Assembly: GCF_001612745.1 (NCBI RefSeq)
Contig: NZ_BDBA01000150.1
Location: 1 to 32,619, forward strand
DNA length: 32,619 nucleotides
Reading direction: 5' to 3'
From: Nocardia amamiensis NBRC 102102
GTDB taxonomy: Bacteria; Actinomycetota; Actinomycetes; Mycobacteriales; Mycobacteriaceae
The notes beneath the pieces are model-generated. The model searched no databases and had not been told where the DNA came from. It saw nothing but the letters and a program-made list of their open reading frames with translations. The position numbers and the translations under genes were made by a program. Below, in pieces: positions 23,676-32,479 of the stretch; position 1 is the stretch's first letter; each line of letters starts with the position of its first letter.

Positions 23676-23816
23676 CATTGATCCTGAGGGTTCCCCGGCT
23701 GTAGGAATTCGATCTTCGGCGGGGCACAATATTGGCAGGGATGAAGGTTCCAGGATGTGATCGGTCGTGTTCGACAGATCACTTCGCCCACTGCTCGAGG
23801 GGGCGAGACGGACGAC

Positions 23817-26621
23817 ATGCACCGAGACGGCGAGCGCCCGAAAGGGCTCAGCGTTTCCGCACTGGCGGCGGTAGCGAACCCGTCGTACTCGCGAATCGAC
23901 ACGTGGAATCTGCTCGACGACGCGTGCCGCCGGCTCGCCGATGTCAACGGTGCCGGGCTGGACACCACCCACGAAGCCGCCCGGGTGCGGCGCCTCCTCG
24001 ATCGTCTCTGCGCCTACGAGCGCTACTGGCTGTACCCGGGCGCGGCAAGACTGGCGGCGTTTCGCGGATATCTCGCCGATCTTGCAACGGTCCGGCTCAC
24101 CGAGGAAGTGTCGCTGGCCGTGCGCCTGCTCTCCGAGTACGGCGACCGCGCGGCTGTGTTCGACACATCCGCGCCGTTGGCCGATCAGGAACTCGTGGCG
24201 CGGGCCAAACAGCAGCAGTTCTACACCGTTCTGCTCGGCGACGATTCTCCGCCCGAGGCTCCCGAAGGCTTGGCGGAGAGCCTGCGGGCGCTGCGCGACC
24301 CGTCGGACGATGTGCAGTTCGAGCTGCTCGTCGTGGCGAGCATCGAGGACGCCATCACCGCCGTCGCGTTGAACGGCGAGATTCAGGCCGCGATCATCCG
24401 GCATGACCTGCCGCTTCGTTCACGCGACCGGCTACCGCTGATGACCACGTTGCTCGGCGCGAACGACGACGTGGTCGTCACCGACCGCACCGACGACTGG
24501 ATCGAATGCGGCGAGTGGATCAGGGAGCTGCGGCCGCATATCGACCTGTATCTGCTCACCGACGAGTCGATCGCCGCGGAGACCGAGGACGAGCCGGACG
24601 TCTACGATCGCACGTTCTATCGGCTCAACGACGTCACCGACCTCTACAGCACGGTCCTCGCCGGCGTCCGGAGCCGGTTCGCAACACCGTTCTTCGACGC
24701 CCTGCGTACCTATGCGGCCGCGCCGGTCGGCCAATTCCACGCCCTTCCCGTCGCGCGGGGCGCCAGTATCTTCAACTCCAAGTCGCTGCAGGACATGGGC
24801 GAGTTCTACGGCCGCAACATCTTCATGGCCGAGACGTCGTCCACCTCCGGCGGGCTGGACTCGCTGCTGGACCCACACGGCACGATCAGGGCGGCGATGG
24901 ACAAAGCCGCCGAGACATGGGGTGCCGACCAGACCTACTTCGTGACCAACGGGACATCCACCGCGAACAAGATTGTCGTGCAGGCCCTGACCCGGCCGGG
25001 CGACATCGTTCTGATCGACCGCAATTGCCATAAGTCGCACCACTACGGTCTGGTGCTCGCCGGGGCGTACCCGATGTACCTGGACGCCTACCCGCTCGAG
25101 CCGTTCGCGATCTACGGAGCCGTGTCCCTGCCCACCATCAAGAAGGCGCTGCTGGACCTCGAGGCGGCCGGGCAACTGGACCGAGTGCGGATGCTGCTGC
25201 TGACCAACTGCACGTTCGACGGCATCGTCTACAACCCCCGGCGCGTGATGGAGGAGGTCCTGGCGATCAAGCCGGACATCTGCTTCCTGTGGGACGAGGC
25301 GTGGTACGCGTTCGCAACCGCGGTGCCGTGGGCACGACAGCGGACCGCGATGGTTGCCGCCCAGCAACTCGAATCAGCGTTGTCGTCACCCGGATACGCC
25401 GAGGAATACCGCAACTGGCGTGCGTCAATGCAGGGAGTCGACCGTGCCGAGTGGAGCGAGCACCGGCTGCTTCCCGATCCAGGACGCGCGCGGGTACGCG
25501 TGTACGCGACGCATTCCACCCACAAGTCGCTGTCCGCGCTTCGGCAGGCCTCGATGATCCATGTCCGCGACCAGGATTTCAAAGCTCTCGTCCGCGAGGC
25601 GTTCGCCGAGGCGTTTCTGACCCACACCTCGACGTCGCCGAACCAGCAACTCCTCGCATCGCTGGACTTGGCGCGGCGGCAGGTCGACATCGAGGGCTTC
25701 CAGCTGGTCCGGAACGTCTACGACATGGCCTTGGTATTCCGGCACCGTGTCCGCAAAGACCGGCTGATCGGCAAATGGTTCCGCATCCTCGACGAGGACG
25801 ACCTGGTGCCCGACGAGTTCCGTGCCTCTGAAGTCAGCTCGTACCGGCAGGTCAGGCAGGGTGGCCTGGCAGAGTGGAACGAGGCGTGGCGGTCCGATCA
25901 GTTCGTGCTCGACCCGACTCGGGTCACCCTGTTCATCGGCAAGACCGGCATGAACGGGTACGACTTCCGCGAGAAGATCCTGATGGACCGGTTCGGCATC
26001 CAGATCAACAAGACCTCGATCAACAGCGTGCTCTTGATCTTCACGATCGGCGTCACCTGGTCGAGCGTGCACTACCTGCTCGACGTGCTGCGCCGGGTGG
26101 CTACCGACTTCGAGAGCAGCCGGGGCGGGGACGGTAAGGCCGATCGCGCCCTGCAACAGCGCCGGGTCGACGAGATCACCAAGGATCTGCCTGCGCTGCC
26201 CGACTTCAGCGAGTTCGACAGCGCGTTTCGTCCCGACGGCGCCAGCTCGTTCGGCGACATGCGATCGGCCTTCTACGCCGGATATGAGGAGTCCGACCGC
26301 GAACACGTCCTGCTCGGCGACGCCGGGCGCCGACTGGCCAAGGGGAAACCGCTGGTGTCCGCCACCTTCGTGGTCCCCTACCCGCCCGGTTTCCCGGTGC
26401 TGGTCCCAGGGCAGGTGATCTCGACGGAGATCCTGTATTTCCTGGCCGAGCTCGACGTCAAGGAAATACACGGATACAACCCCGACCTCGGGTTGTCGGT
26501 CTTCACCGACGCCGCGCTCGCGCGGCTTGCCGCGGCTCGGCACGCACATGCCGCGGCGTCCGGTGGTGCACCGGAAGCAGCTCCGGCGCCGGCAAGCCAC
26601 CGTCGGGTCGGGATCTCGTGA
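23817..26621 (+). CDS. Orn/Lys/Arg decarboxylase family protein (large form)
   Basis: A protein of about 934 residues of fold-type I PLP-dependent basic amino acid decarboxylases. The N-terminal 300 residues are a receiver-like wing domain. The PLP domain follows: YFVTNGTSTANKIVVQAL, DRNCHKSHHYGLVLAGAYPM, the Asp in FLWDEAWYAFA, and the PLP Lys570 in HSTHKSLSALRQASMIHV. The C-terminal domain contains VSATFVVPYPPGFPVLVPGQ, as in inducible arginine and lysine decarboxylases. It should release CO2 from ornithine, lysine or arginine to give a polyamine precursor or consume acid. ATG 23817 is preferred; GTG 23757 would add 20 residues. The length exceeds the E. coli-type enzymes. Substrate cannot be told. 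Confidence 0.9.
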   Translation: MHRDGERPKGLSVSALAAVANPSYSRIDTWNLLDDACRRLADVNGAGLDTTHEAARVRRLLDRLCAYERYWLYPGAARLAAFRGYLADLATVRLTEEVSLAVRLLSEYGDRAAVFDTSAPLADQELVARAKQQQFYTVLLGDDSPPEAPEGLAESLRALRDPSDDVQFELLVVASIEDAITAVALNGEIQAAIIRHDLPLRSRDRLPLMTTLLGANDDVVVTDRTDDWIECGEWIRELRPHIDLYLLTDESIAAETEDEPDVYDRTFYRLNDVTDLYSTVLAGVRSRFATPFFDALRTYAAAPVGQFHALPVARGASIFNSKSLQDMGEFYGRNIFMAETSSTSGGLDSLLDPHGTIRAAMDKAAETWGADQTYFVTNGTSTANKIVVQALTRPGDIVLIDRNCHKSHHYGLVLAGAYPMYLDAYPLEPFAIYGAVSLPTIKKALLDLEAAGQLDRVRMLLLTNCTFDGIVYNPRRVMEEVLAIKPDICFLWDEAWYAFATAVPWARQRTAMVAAQQLESALSSPGYAEEYRNWRASMQGVDRAEWSEHRLLPDPGRARVRVYATHSTHKSLSALRQASMIHVRDQDFKALVREAFAEAFLTHTSTSPNQQLLASLDLARRQVDIEGFQLVRNVYDMALVFRHRVRKDRLIGKWFRILDEDDLVPDEFRASEVSSYRQVRQGGLAEWNEAWRSDQFVLDPTRVTLFIGKTGMNGYDFREKILMDRFGIQINKTSINSVLLIFTIGVTWSSVHYLLDVLRRVATDFESSRGGDGKADRALQQRRVDEITKDLPALPDFSEFDSAFRPDGASSFGDMRSAFYAGYEESDREHVLLGDAGRRLAKGKPLVSATFVVPYPPGFPVLVPGQVISTEILYFLAELDVKEIHGYNPDLGLSVFTDAALARLAAARHAHAAASGGAPEAAPAPASHRRVGIS

Positions 26622-26673
26622 GCTGTTGTGCCGCACAGCCGAATGTCGTACAGCCCTCCCGATGGACTATGGG

Positions 26674-27555
26674 CTATGACGGCCGGGGTCGCGTGTGTCC
26701 GCGCATGATGTCGACGGCGAATTGCGCGTATTCGACGGCGATTTGGTGGCGAGAGATGGGGCCGCCGGGGCGGAACCACTGCGGCAGGGAAGTACACATG
26801 GTGGCGACAGCGCGGGCGGCTTCGCGGGGGTGGGGGGTGGTGAACTCGCCTGCCCGGATGCCTGCGGCAACTTGATCGTCGATCAATCGCTGGATATCGG
26901 TGCGCAGAGCGGCGATTCGGGAGCGGTTGGGTTCGTCGAAGCTGCGCATTTCGCTGGCGCCGATAAACGCGAGGTCTCCACGGTGCGTGTGGAACAGCGC
27001 GAGGGCTTCGACCATATTGGCGAATCGTTCGACCACGGTTACGCCGTCGTCGCGGGCTGCCGGAATTCGCCAGTGCAGTTCGGACATTCCGAGGTCGAAG
27101 ATGGCGACCAGCAGGTCCTGTTTACTCCGGTAGTAGTGGTAGACGCCGGCGACACTCATACCGGCGTTCGCCGCGATGCTCCTCATCGTCGCGCCGTGGT
27201 AACCGGTTTGCATGAATGCGGCGATCGCCGCACCGAGAACAGGATCAAGGATCAGGGGCTCGAAGCTGCGCCAAGTTTGCCCGTCACCGGCCGAACGGGC
27301 AGGCGAGGGGCCGGTCGCGTCGGCGGCTGCGGTCAGCCGGGCGGTGAGAATGTCGATGGTGGAGACACCGAGTTCGGCAGCGATCCGGTCGAGTCGGTCG
27401 ACGGTCAGCGGTGTTTTGCCGTTCTCGATGGCGCTGAGGGTTCCAGCGCTGACGTCGACCCTGCGCGCCAGTTCCCGCAGCGAGACTCCAGCCGCTGTCC
27501 GAGCCCGGCGCACCAGATGCCCCGCACCGGTGTCGCCGGCATCCTCACCCACCAT
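26674..27555 (-). CDS. XRE-TetR fusion transcriptional regulator
   Basis: A 293-residue regulator with two DNA-binding domains. Residues about 12-70 form an XRE HTH (LVRRARTAAGVSLRELARRV, DVSAGTLSAIENGKTPLTVD, RLDRIAAELGVSTIDIL). After a Pro/Ala linker, residues about 108-155 form a TetR HTH (AAFMQTGYHGATMRSIAANA, GMSVAGVYHYYRSKQDLL), followed by a helical TetR C-terminal domain of the KstR2-like type. ATG 27555 is preferred because the upstream ATG 27579 lies in the perfect palindrome at 27560-27578, which looks like an operator. It is divergent from a decayed cyclase gene, its likely original target. Two HTHs in one chain suggest binding of composite or bipartite sites. Confidence 0.85.
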   Translation of the reverse strand: MVGEDAGDTGAGHLVRRARTAAGVSLRELARRVDVSAGTLSAIENGKTPLTVDRLDRIAAELGVSTIDILTARLTAAADATGPSPARSAGDGQTWRSFEPLILDPVLGAAIAAFMQTGYHGATMRSIAANAGMSVAGVYHYYRSKQDLLVAIFDLGMSELHWRIPAARDDGVTVVERFANMVEALALFHTHRGDLAFIGASEMRSFDEPNRSRIAALRTDIQRLIDDQVAAGIRAGEFTTPHPREAARAVATMCTSLPQWFRPGGPISRHQIAVEYAQFAVDIMRGHTRPRPS

Positions 27556-27559
27556 TGCC

Positions 27560-27690
27560 TGTTCAGACACACTGAACATGCTACATCGCCCGAGCGCAGA
27601 AAATATCAGGAGAGGCTTGACAGTTTCGCGGTATGCGGTGAGCATGGTCACAACCTGAACATTACCTAGCGAACGTACGGTGCATGTTCA
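27560..27690. promoter_or_regulatory. operator-like inverted repeats upstream of XRE-TetR gene
   Basis: TGTTCAGACACACTGAACA (27560-27578) is a perfect 7-bp inverted repeat with a 5-bp spacer. Further upstream TGAACAT (27656-27662) and ATGTTCA (27684-27690) repeat the same half-site as a wide inverted pair with 21 bp between. A TTGACA at 27617-27622 may be a -35 box. The shared TGAACA half-site ties both elements to the same regulator, probably the adjacent XRE-TetR protein. Confidence 0.55.
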
Positions 27691-27717
27691 GCCATCCAGT
27701 GAACGGAAGGATGCGCG

Positions 27718-27869
27718 ATGGCCGAGGTGCCGGCCCTTCTCGACTTGCTCGACGACTCGTCGACGCACTGGGGGAAGTGGCGCCCGACTGCCGAGGAGCC
27801 TACGAGGTGCGTGCCGCGGCAGCATCCGGCCCAGCCCGGCGCCGAACCCGCTTCCGTGGTGTCTCCTGA
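27718..27869 (+). pseudogene. cyclase-family N-terminal remnant
   Basis: After a good ribosome-binding site, GGAAGGATG, ATG 27718 begins MAEVPALLDLLDDSSTHWG and KWRP, the start of PF04199 cyclase/kynurenine-formamidase-like proteins (ALLDLL...NWGKWGPDDEVG). A frameshift follows; another frame supplies PDCRGAYEVRAAAASG before a stop at 27869. The metal-binding domain is gone. The remaining interval to 28126 has no recognisable gene. The position opposite the XRE-TetR gene suggests that the enzyme was once controlled by it. Confidence 0.5.
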
Positions 27870-28126
27870 CGCGCACCGGCGATCCGGCCGCTCACGAGCA
27901 GGACTGTCGCGACGAGACCTTCGCCACCATTCGCCGGTTCGCGCACCACCGGCCTCGGAACAGCGAACACGTCGAGCCGATCCTCGGGCTTGCGGCAGCC
28001 GGGCCGCGGGTTGCTGACGTCGTTCATTCCCAGCAGACAGGCAAGTGCGGTCCGTATGTTGCTGTCACTTGCTATCGCTGCCGTTGCCGGAGGTGCCTCA
28101 CACTGACTTGAAAATAAGGACTGAGC

Positions 28127-28372
28127 ATGTATTTTCCCGAAATAGATATCGACAGAGCTGGGTTTCACGCGGCTATGGAAGCCCTGGTGATGGACGATCC
28201 GCACCCCAGTGATGATTTTCAAGATTGTCCCTCGCACTGGATGCGGAGAGCGCTCTACGCATATGAATGGGCCAAACAGTCCTTCCTTACTCCGGAGCTT
28301 CCACGCCCAGGTGAAGCTCGTGAAGCGGTCCTACTCCATGAGGCCAAGGAGCAAGAAGGAAGAACACCGTGA
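28127..28372 (+). CDS. hypothetical small protein
   Basis: An 81-residue acidic protein (MYFPEIDIDRAGFHAAMEAL, DDPHPSDDFQDCPSHWMRRA, LYAYEWAKQSFLTPEL) preceded by AATAAGGA at a good distance from ATG 28127. The composition is protein-like with one central helix. I do not recognise a family. Its start codon follows an AT-rich leader unlike the decayed sequence to its left, so it may be a genuine short gene. Confidence 0.5.
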   Translation: MYFPEIDIDRAGFHAAMEALVMDDPHPSDDFQDCPSHWMRRALYAYEWAKQSFLTPELPRPGEAREAVLLHEAKEQEGRTP

Positions 28373-28396
28373 TGACTGTGTGGTGCTGCTCCCGGC

Positions 28397-30225
28397 TCAG
28401 CCGCTGTCGAGCGCACGGTCGGCGAGTGCGGCGATGACCGGTGCGAGTGTCCTGGCGTAACCGACGGTGAGGTGATTGTCGTCGCGGTACACCAGGTTGT
28501 CACCGATGATGAGGGGGCAGCGGGCGGCAGTGCAGAACAGCGAGGTCAGATCGGCGTACCGGCCGCCGGCGGCGGTGGCTGCCGCCTGCTCGGCCGCGAT
28601 ACCCGCGTCATCGACCGCGACCGAACGTGCCGGCGTGCATGCCGCCGCATTGTCGATATGGTCGGACAGGCACGCAGGCACGGTGGTGTGCGGATCGGGG
28701 ATCGCCCGGAGAACGAGGACCGCCGCTCCGGTCGCTCGCAGCCCTCCGACCAAGCGGTTCAGGCTGTCGATCCAGGCCTGGTCGTAGGAGACGAAGCCGA
28801 AGTCGGCGCCGTAGCGCCGGGACATGCTCACCACGATCAACCGGGGGCGTTCAGCCCGCAGCCGAGTCAGGACCTGGTCGCGCCACTGCTCGCATTCGGT
28901 GTACTCCCGGCCAAGATAAGGGCTGGTGATGGGCAGGCCGAGCAACGGGCAGGTGACCTTGGCCATGGTCGCCAGCCGCCAGTGCCGCTGCGCGGCGATC
29001 GACTCGAACGCCGGATGCCACATCGCCGCATGGGATCGCCGACCAGGGCCACCGTCGTAGGCGAGTCCGGATCGCCTGAGGCGCACTCGGCCTGTCCCAC
29101 ATCACGCCACGACCGCACGCAGCCGTCGAGGAACACGGCCGCCTTGTCACCGGGGGCATCGGCGAGCGAGGGCGTGAGATTCGATGGAACAGCACGGATT
29201 TCGGCCGAGGCAGCGACAGCGGCCTGCGTCTGGTCGGTCAGCTGCCGGACCGCCCCGTCGCGCGCGTCGCCGCTGGCAGCAGCAGGCGTGGCGAGCGTCA
29301 GGGCCGGGGCTGCCGCGCCACGGCCGACCGGGACGGGAATGAGCATGAGCAGCAGCAGTGCCACACAAGCGGCCACCGCGGTGCTCACGCCGCCACAGGC
29401 CAGGCTGCGTGCGGCCGACCTGCGCAACGGGGCGGCGAAGCGGACCGGATTCTCGACCAGCCACAACGTGAGCATGGCGAGTCCGCCTGCCATCATGACC
29501 GCGCCGATCGAGCCACCCCAGCCGAGCTGGTGACCGAGCACGCGCGGTGCCAGCAGCAATACCGGCCAGTGCCACAGATAGAACGAGTACGACACGCGGC
29601 CGATCGCCCGCAGCGCACGCAGCGTCAGTCCGCGAGCAACCCCGAATGGTGTTTCCACACAACCGGATACGATCACCAGGGCGGTGCCGAGGACAGGTAG
29701 CAAGGCTGCGGTGCCAGGATACGGTGTTTTCCCGTTCAGCTGGGTACACGCCGCGACGATCAGGATCAAGCCGATCCATCCGGCAGGGGCAGCGACCGAT
29801 TTCGGCAGCCGGGACCACGCGCAGGCCGACAACGCGATCATGCCGCCGGTGCCCAGCTCCCAGGCCCGCGTCGGCAGCGAGAAGTACGCCCACGGTGGCA
29901 GCGTGCGGGTCCAGATCAGCGAGATCGCGAAGGACAGCGCGGCGACCGCCGCAACAACGCTCAGATACGGGAACACAGCGGACGATCCGATTCGGCGCCG
30001 CCGCGCGAACCATGCTGTGACAGCGATCAGTGCGGGCCAGAGCAGATAGAACTGCTCCTCCACACCGAGCGACCAGAAGTGCTGAAATGGCGACGGAAGA
30101 GTATCGCCGGCCAGGTAGTCGGTGCCGCGCCGTGCGAGACGGTAGTTCCCGGCGTACAAAGCACCGGCGATCCCGTCGCCGAGCCGATCCCGTGCGACCG
30201 CTAGGTCTGCTCGCTCGGGCGGACC
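28397..30225 (-). pseudogene. acyltransferase-3/SGNH peptidoglycan or glycan O-acetyltransferase, broken
   Basis: The minus-strand frame has acyltransferase-3 membrane segments (DYLAGDTLPSPFQHFWSLGV, EEQFYLLWPALIAVTAWF, RVSYSFYLWHWPVLLLAPRV, LWLVENPVRFAAPLRR), then an extracytoplasmic linker and an SGNH hydrolase domain ending in YRDDNHLTVGYA. This is the OatA-like layout that O-acetylates cell-envelope glycans. Two defects are visible. About 110 N-terminal residues, including the first membrane helices and their catalytic His, are missing upstream of about 30225. At 29029-29036 one base is lost exactly in the nucleophile motif: GDP-M replaces GDSHAAMW and the rest continues in another frame. 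With both defects it is very probably nonfunctional; the frameshift alone could be a sequencing error. Confidence 0.8.
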
Positions 30226-30330
30226 ATGGCCTGTTGGTGAACTCGAGCACCCTCGATCGAGGTTGCACAGTGTGCTGCAGCCCTGCAACGGTGGGAGCGA
30301 AATCGCCTGAGGTCTGCAAGGATTGGCGTA

Positions 30331-31146
30331 ATGATCCTCGTGACAGGAGCGACCGGCAATGTCGGCGCGGAAGTTGTGCAGGCCCTGGCCGCGGCCGGAG
30401 AACCAGTGCGGGCGCTGGTGCGTGATCCCCAGCGCGCCGTTGTGCCCCAAGGGGCGGAAGCCCTCGCGGGCGATCTCACATCGCCCGAGACGCTGAGTTT
30501 CGACCGGGTGCGCGCGCTGTTCCTGCTGCCCGGCTATCCCGGGGTCGCGCAGGCGGCCGCAAAGGCGGGCGTCGAGCACATCGTGCAGCTCTCGGGTGTT
30601 TCCGCGGGTACCGGCGACACCTCCAACACCATCACCCGCTACATGATGGCCTCTGAGCAGGAGGCAACCGAATGCGGTGCGGCATGGACCATTCTGCGGC
30701 CCTGCGCCTTCGCCTCCAATGCCCTGCGCTGGCTCCCCCAGCTGCGCGACGGGGACGTGGTTCGCGCGCCGTTCCCCGAGGTTCGCACCGCTGCCCTGGA
30801 TCCGCAGGACCTCGGCGCAGTAGCCGCCACAGTACTGCGCGCGAATAGTCACCACGGTGAAATCCTCTGGCCCACCGGCCCGGAGCCGCTCACACCGGCC
30901 GAGCAGGTCGCGATCCTGGCCGAAGCCACCGGCCGCGACCTCACCTGCCAGGGCCTCACCGATGACGAGGCCCGCGCCGACATGCTCCGAACCACTCCGG
31001 TGGAGTACGTGGACGCGTTCTTCGACTTCTACGTAAACGGAGCCATCGACGAATCCATCGTCCGCCCAACCGTCCAAGAGGTCACCGGCCACGCGCCGCG
31101 CACGTTCGGACAATGGGCAACGGCTCACGCCGACGCCTTCCGCTGA
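30331..31146 (+). CDS. NmrA-like NAD(P)H-binding oxidoreductase
   Basis: A 271-residue atypical SDR of the NmrA/NAD(P)H-binding group. The Rossmann motif TGATGNVG is at residues 5-12, then ALVRDPQRA with the Arg that favours NADPH, FLLPGYPG, and VEHIVQLSGVSAG. WTILRPCAFASNALRWLP is the family's active-site-adjacent segment; the catalytic Tyr-Lys pair of classical SDRs is absent. It may act as a redox sensor or quinone reductase. ATG 30331 sits close to the truncated end of the acyltransferase, whose lost 5' part may mark an insertion or deletion at this gene's promoter. Confidence 0.88.
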   Translation: MILVTGATGNVGAEVVQALAAAGEPVRALVRDPQRAVVPQGAEALAGDLTSPETLSFDRVRALFLLPGYPGVAQAAAKAGVEHIVQLSGVSAGTGDTSNTITRYMMASEQEATECGAAWTILRPCAFASNALRWLPQLRDGDVVRAPFPEVRTAALDPQDLGAVAATVLRANSHHGEILWPTGPEPLTPAEQVAILAEATGRDLTCQGLTDDEARADMLRTTPVEYVDAFFDFYVNGAIDESIVRPTVQEVTGHAPRTFGQWATAHADAFR

Positions 31147-31203
31147 TCGTCCCACGGCGGGTCCGCGGAGCGCAGGACCTGCCGATCGGGGGTGGCCGTA
31201 TCT

Positions 31204-31261
31204 ACCGGAACCATGCGGCCAATACTTCCGGTGCGAACCGGCAGTGTGTACCATCGGTACA
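31204..31261. promoter_or_regulatory. inverted repeats upstream of the TetR gene
   Basis: ACCGGAA (31204-31210) and TTCCGGT (31226-31232) form an inverted repeat with a 15-bp spacer. TGTACCATCGGTACA (31247-31261) is a perfect 6-bp-arm palindrome that ends on the first base of the TetR start codon. The palindrome would place a bound dimer directly over the translation start, consistent with autorepression. Confidence 0.5.
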
Positions 31262-31830
31262 TGCCCTTACCTCGCTTCTACCGGCTACCGTCCGAGCGAC
31301 AACACGACATCATCGAGGCGGCGAAGACCGAATTCGCGCAGCACGGCCCCGAGACCGCGTCGTACAACACGATCATCGCCAAGGCAGGCATCTCCAAGAG
31401 CTCTGCCTACCAGTACTTCGACGGCAAGGACGACATACTCGGTCTGGTGCTGTCCGATGTCTCCGATCGATTGCGCCGAGAACTGGGCAGCTGGGTCCCG
31501 GCGGATACCGCGGACGCGTTCTGGCAACGGCTCAGCGACGACTCGGCCCGACTCGTCCGCTTCCTCGAGGACAACCCACTCGATCGAGCCCTCGCCGACG
31601 CCGCCATAGCCCGGATTCCCGCCGGAAACGAGCAATCGTGGCTGGCCGCCGTGATCGACAATGGCATCGCTCTCGGCGTCATCCGCGCGGACGTGGACCG
31701 CGAATTGCTGAGCGCGGCGTCCGCCGCCGTGCTACGCGTCGGTGACAATTGGGCACTTGCGGGTGGCGGTCACCCCTTTCAGATCTTCAGTCTCCTCGCC
31801 GGATTGTGGGGACCTCCGCATGCGCAGTGA
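31261..31830 (+). CDS. TetR-family transcriptional regulator
   Basis: A 189-residue TetR-type regulator. The HTH domain is residues about 9-57 (RQHDIIEAAKTEFAQHGPET, ASYNTIIAKAGISKSSAYQY, FDGKDDILGLVL), and the helical C-terminal domain carries no known ligand motif. ATG 31261 is chosen because it leaves the usual short leader (MPLPRFYRLPSER) and the upstream candidate (31192) spans the operator-like repeats. Its last 11 nt overlap the start of the membrane-protein gene, so the two are translationally coupled, and it probably controls that gene together with itself. Confidence 0.9.
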   Translation: MPLPRFYRLPSERQHDIIEAAKTEFAQHGPETASYNTIIAKAGISKSSAYQYFDGKDDILGLVLSDVSDRLRRELGSWVPADTADAFWQRLSDDSARLVRFLEDNPLDRALADAAIARIPAGNEQSWLAAVIDNGIALGVIRADVDRELLSAASAAVLRVGDNWALAGGGHPFQIFSLLAGLWGPPHAQ

Positions 31831-32479
31831 TCTCCATATCGATTGGGCGATTCCGGCGACACCGCCGGGATGGGCCGGGCGCTTGGAACGGTTCATGGGT
31901 CCCGGAAAGACTCGGGCGGAGTCCGCCGTCGAATACATCGGCGGTGCGATGTGCCTTCTGCTTCTCGCAACATACTGCTGGCCGATGCTGTCCGACCGCA
32001 GTATCGCCGAAGTCGTGGTGCTGGCCATTATCGCCGCCGACCTTGTCGGAGGTGTATTGACGAACGCAACGAACTCGGCGAAACGCTGGTACCACCGCAC
32101 TCCCTCATCCCGGGGCAGGTTGGCGTTCGTCGCTGTCCATACCGTGCATCTCGCTGTCGTCGGCGTGGTGCTGCTCGCCGATCCGGTGTGGTTCGCCGGC
32201 AACACCCTGCTGCTGATCGGGTCCGCGCTGCTGATCGAATCCGTGCCGGCCGACTTGCGCCGTCCAGTCGCCATGGCGGCCTACATGACTGCGCTCCTGA
32301 TCAACCTGATCGCCCTACCGGTGCCGGCGCTGCTGGCCTGGTTCATCCCGCTGTTCTATCTCAAACTGCTGGTCTGCCATTTGATTCCGGAGGCACCCAT
32401 TGCCGTCCGAGGTCGTTCGCACCCCAGCATTCGACAGGAAAATGCAGCCGAGCCGGGCTGCCGCGACACTCCCCGGTGA
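31820..32479 (+). CDS. multi-pass membrane protein, unknown function
   Basis: A 219-residue integral membrane protein. Hydrophobic helices are at about residues 38-56, 64-80, 101-119, 127-140 and 150-188 (AYMTALLINLIALPVPALLA), with short loops and a hydrophilic C-terminal tail. A conserved-looking NATNSAKRWYHR loop follows the second helix. I do not recognise the family. ATG 31820 overlaps the end of the TetR gene by 11 nt. This regulator-membrane pair is a common layout for small efflux or stress modules, but no transport motif is visible. Confidence 0.75.
   Translation: MRSDLHIDWAIPATPPGWAGRLERFMGPGKTRAESAVEYIGGAMCLLLLATYCWPMLSDRSIAEVVVLAIIAADLVGGVLTNATNSAKRWYHRTPSSRGRLAFVAVHTVHLAVVGVVLLADPVWFAGNTLLLIGSALLIESVPADLRRPVAMAAYMTALLINLIALPVPALLAWFIPLFYLKLLVCHLIPEAPIAVRGRSHPSIRQENAAEPGCRDTPR

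Noticed and set aside
25425..26636. A 403-codon minus-strand frame opposite the decarboxylase
   Set aside because: Antisense shadow of a well-supported PLP enzyme gene; no family features.
27800..28237. Minus-strand peptide with LLGMNDVSNPRPGC, faintly like an SGNH-hydrolase block
   Set aside because: No GDS or DxxH blocks accompany it and the composition is otherwise non-protein-like; probably chance.
28867..31254. A 795-codon open frame on the minus strand covering the NmrA gene region
   Set aside because: Only the part left of about 30225 is protein-like (acyltransferase); the rest is antisense to the clear NmrA-like gene and has shadow composition.
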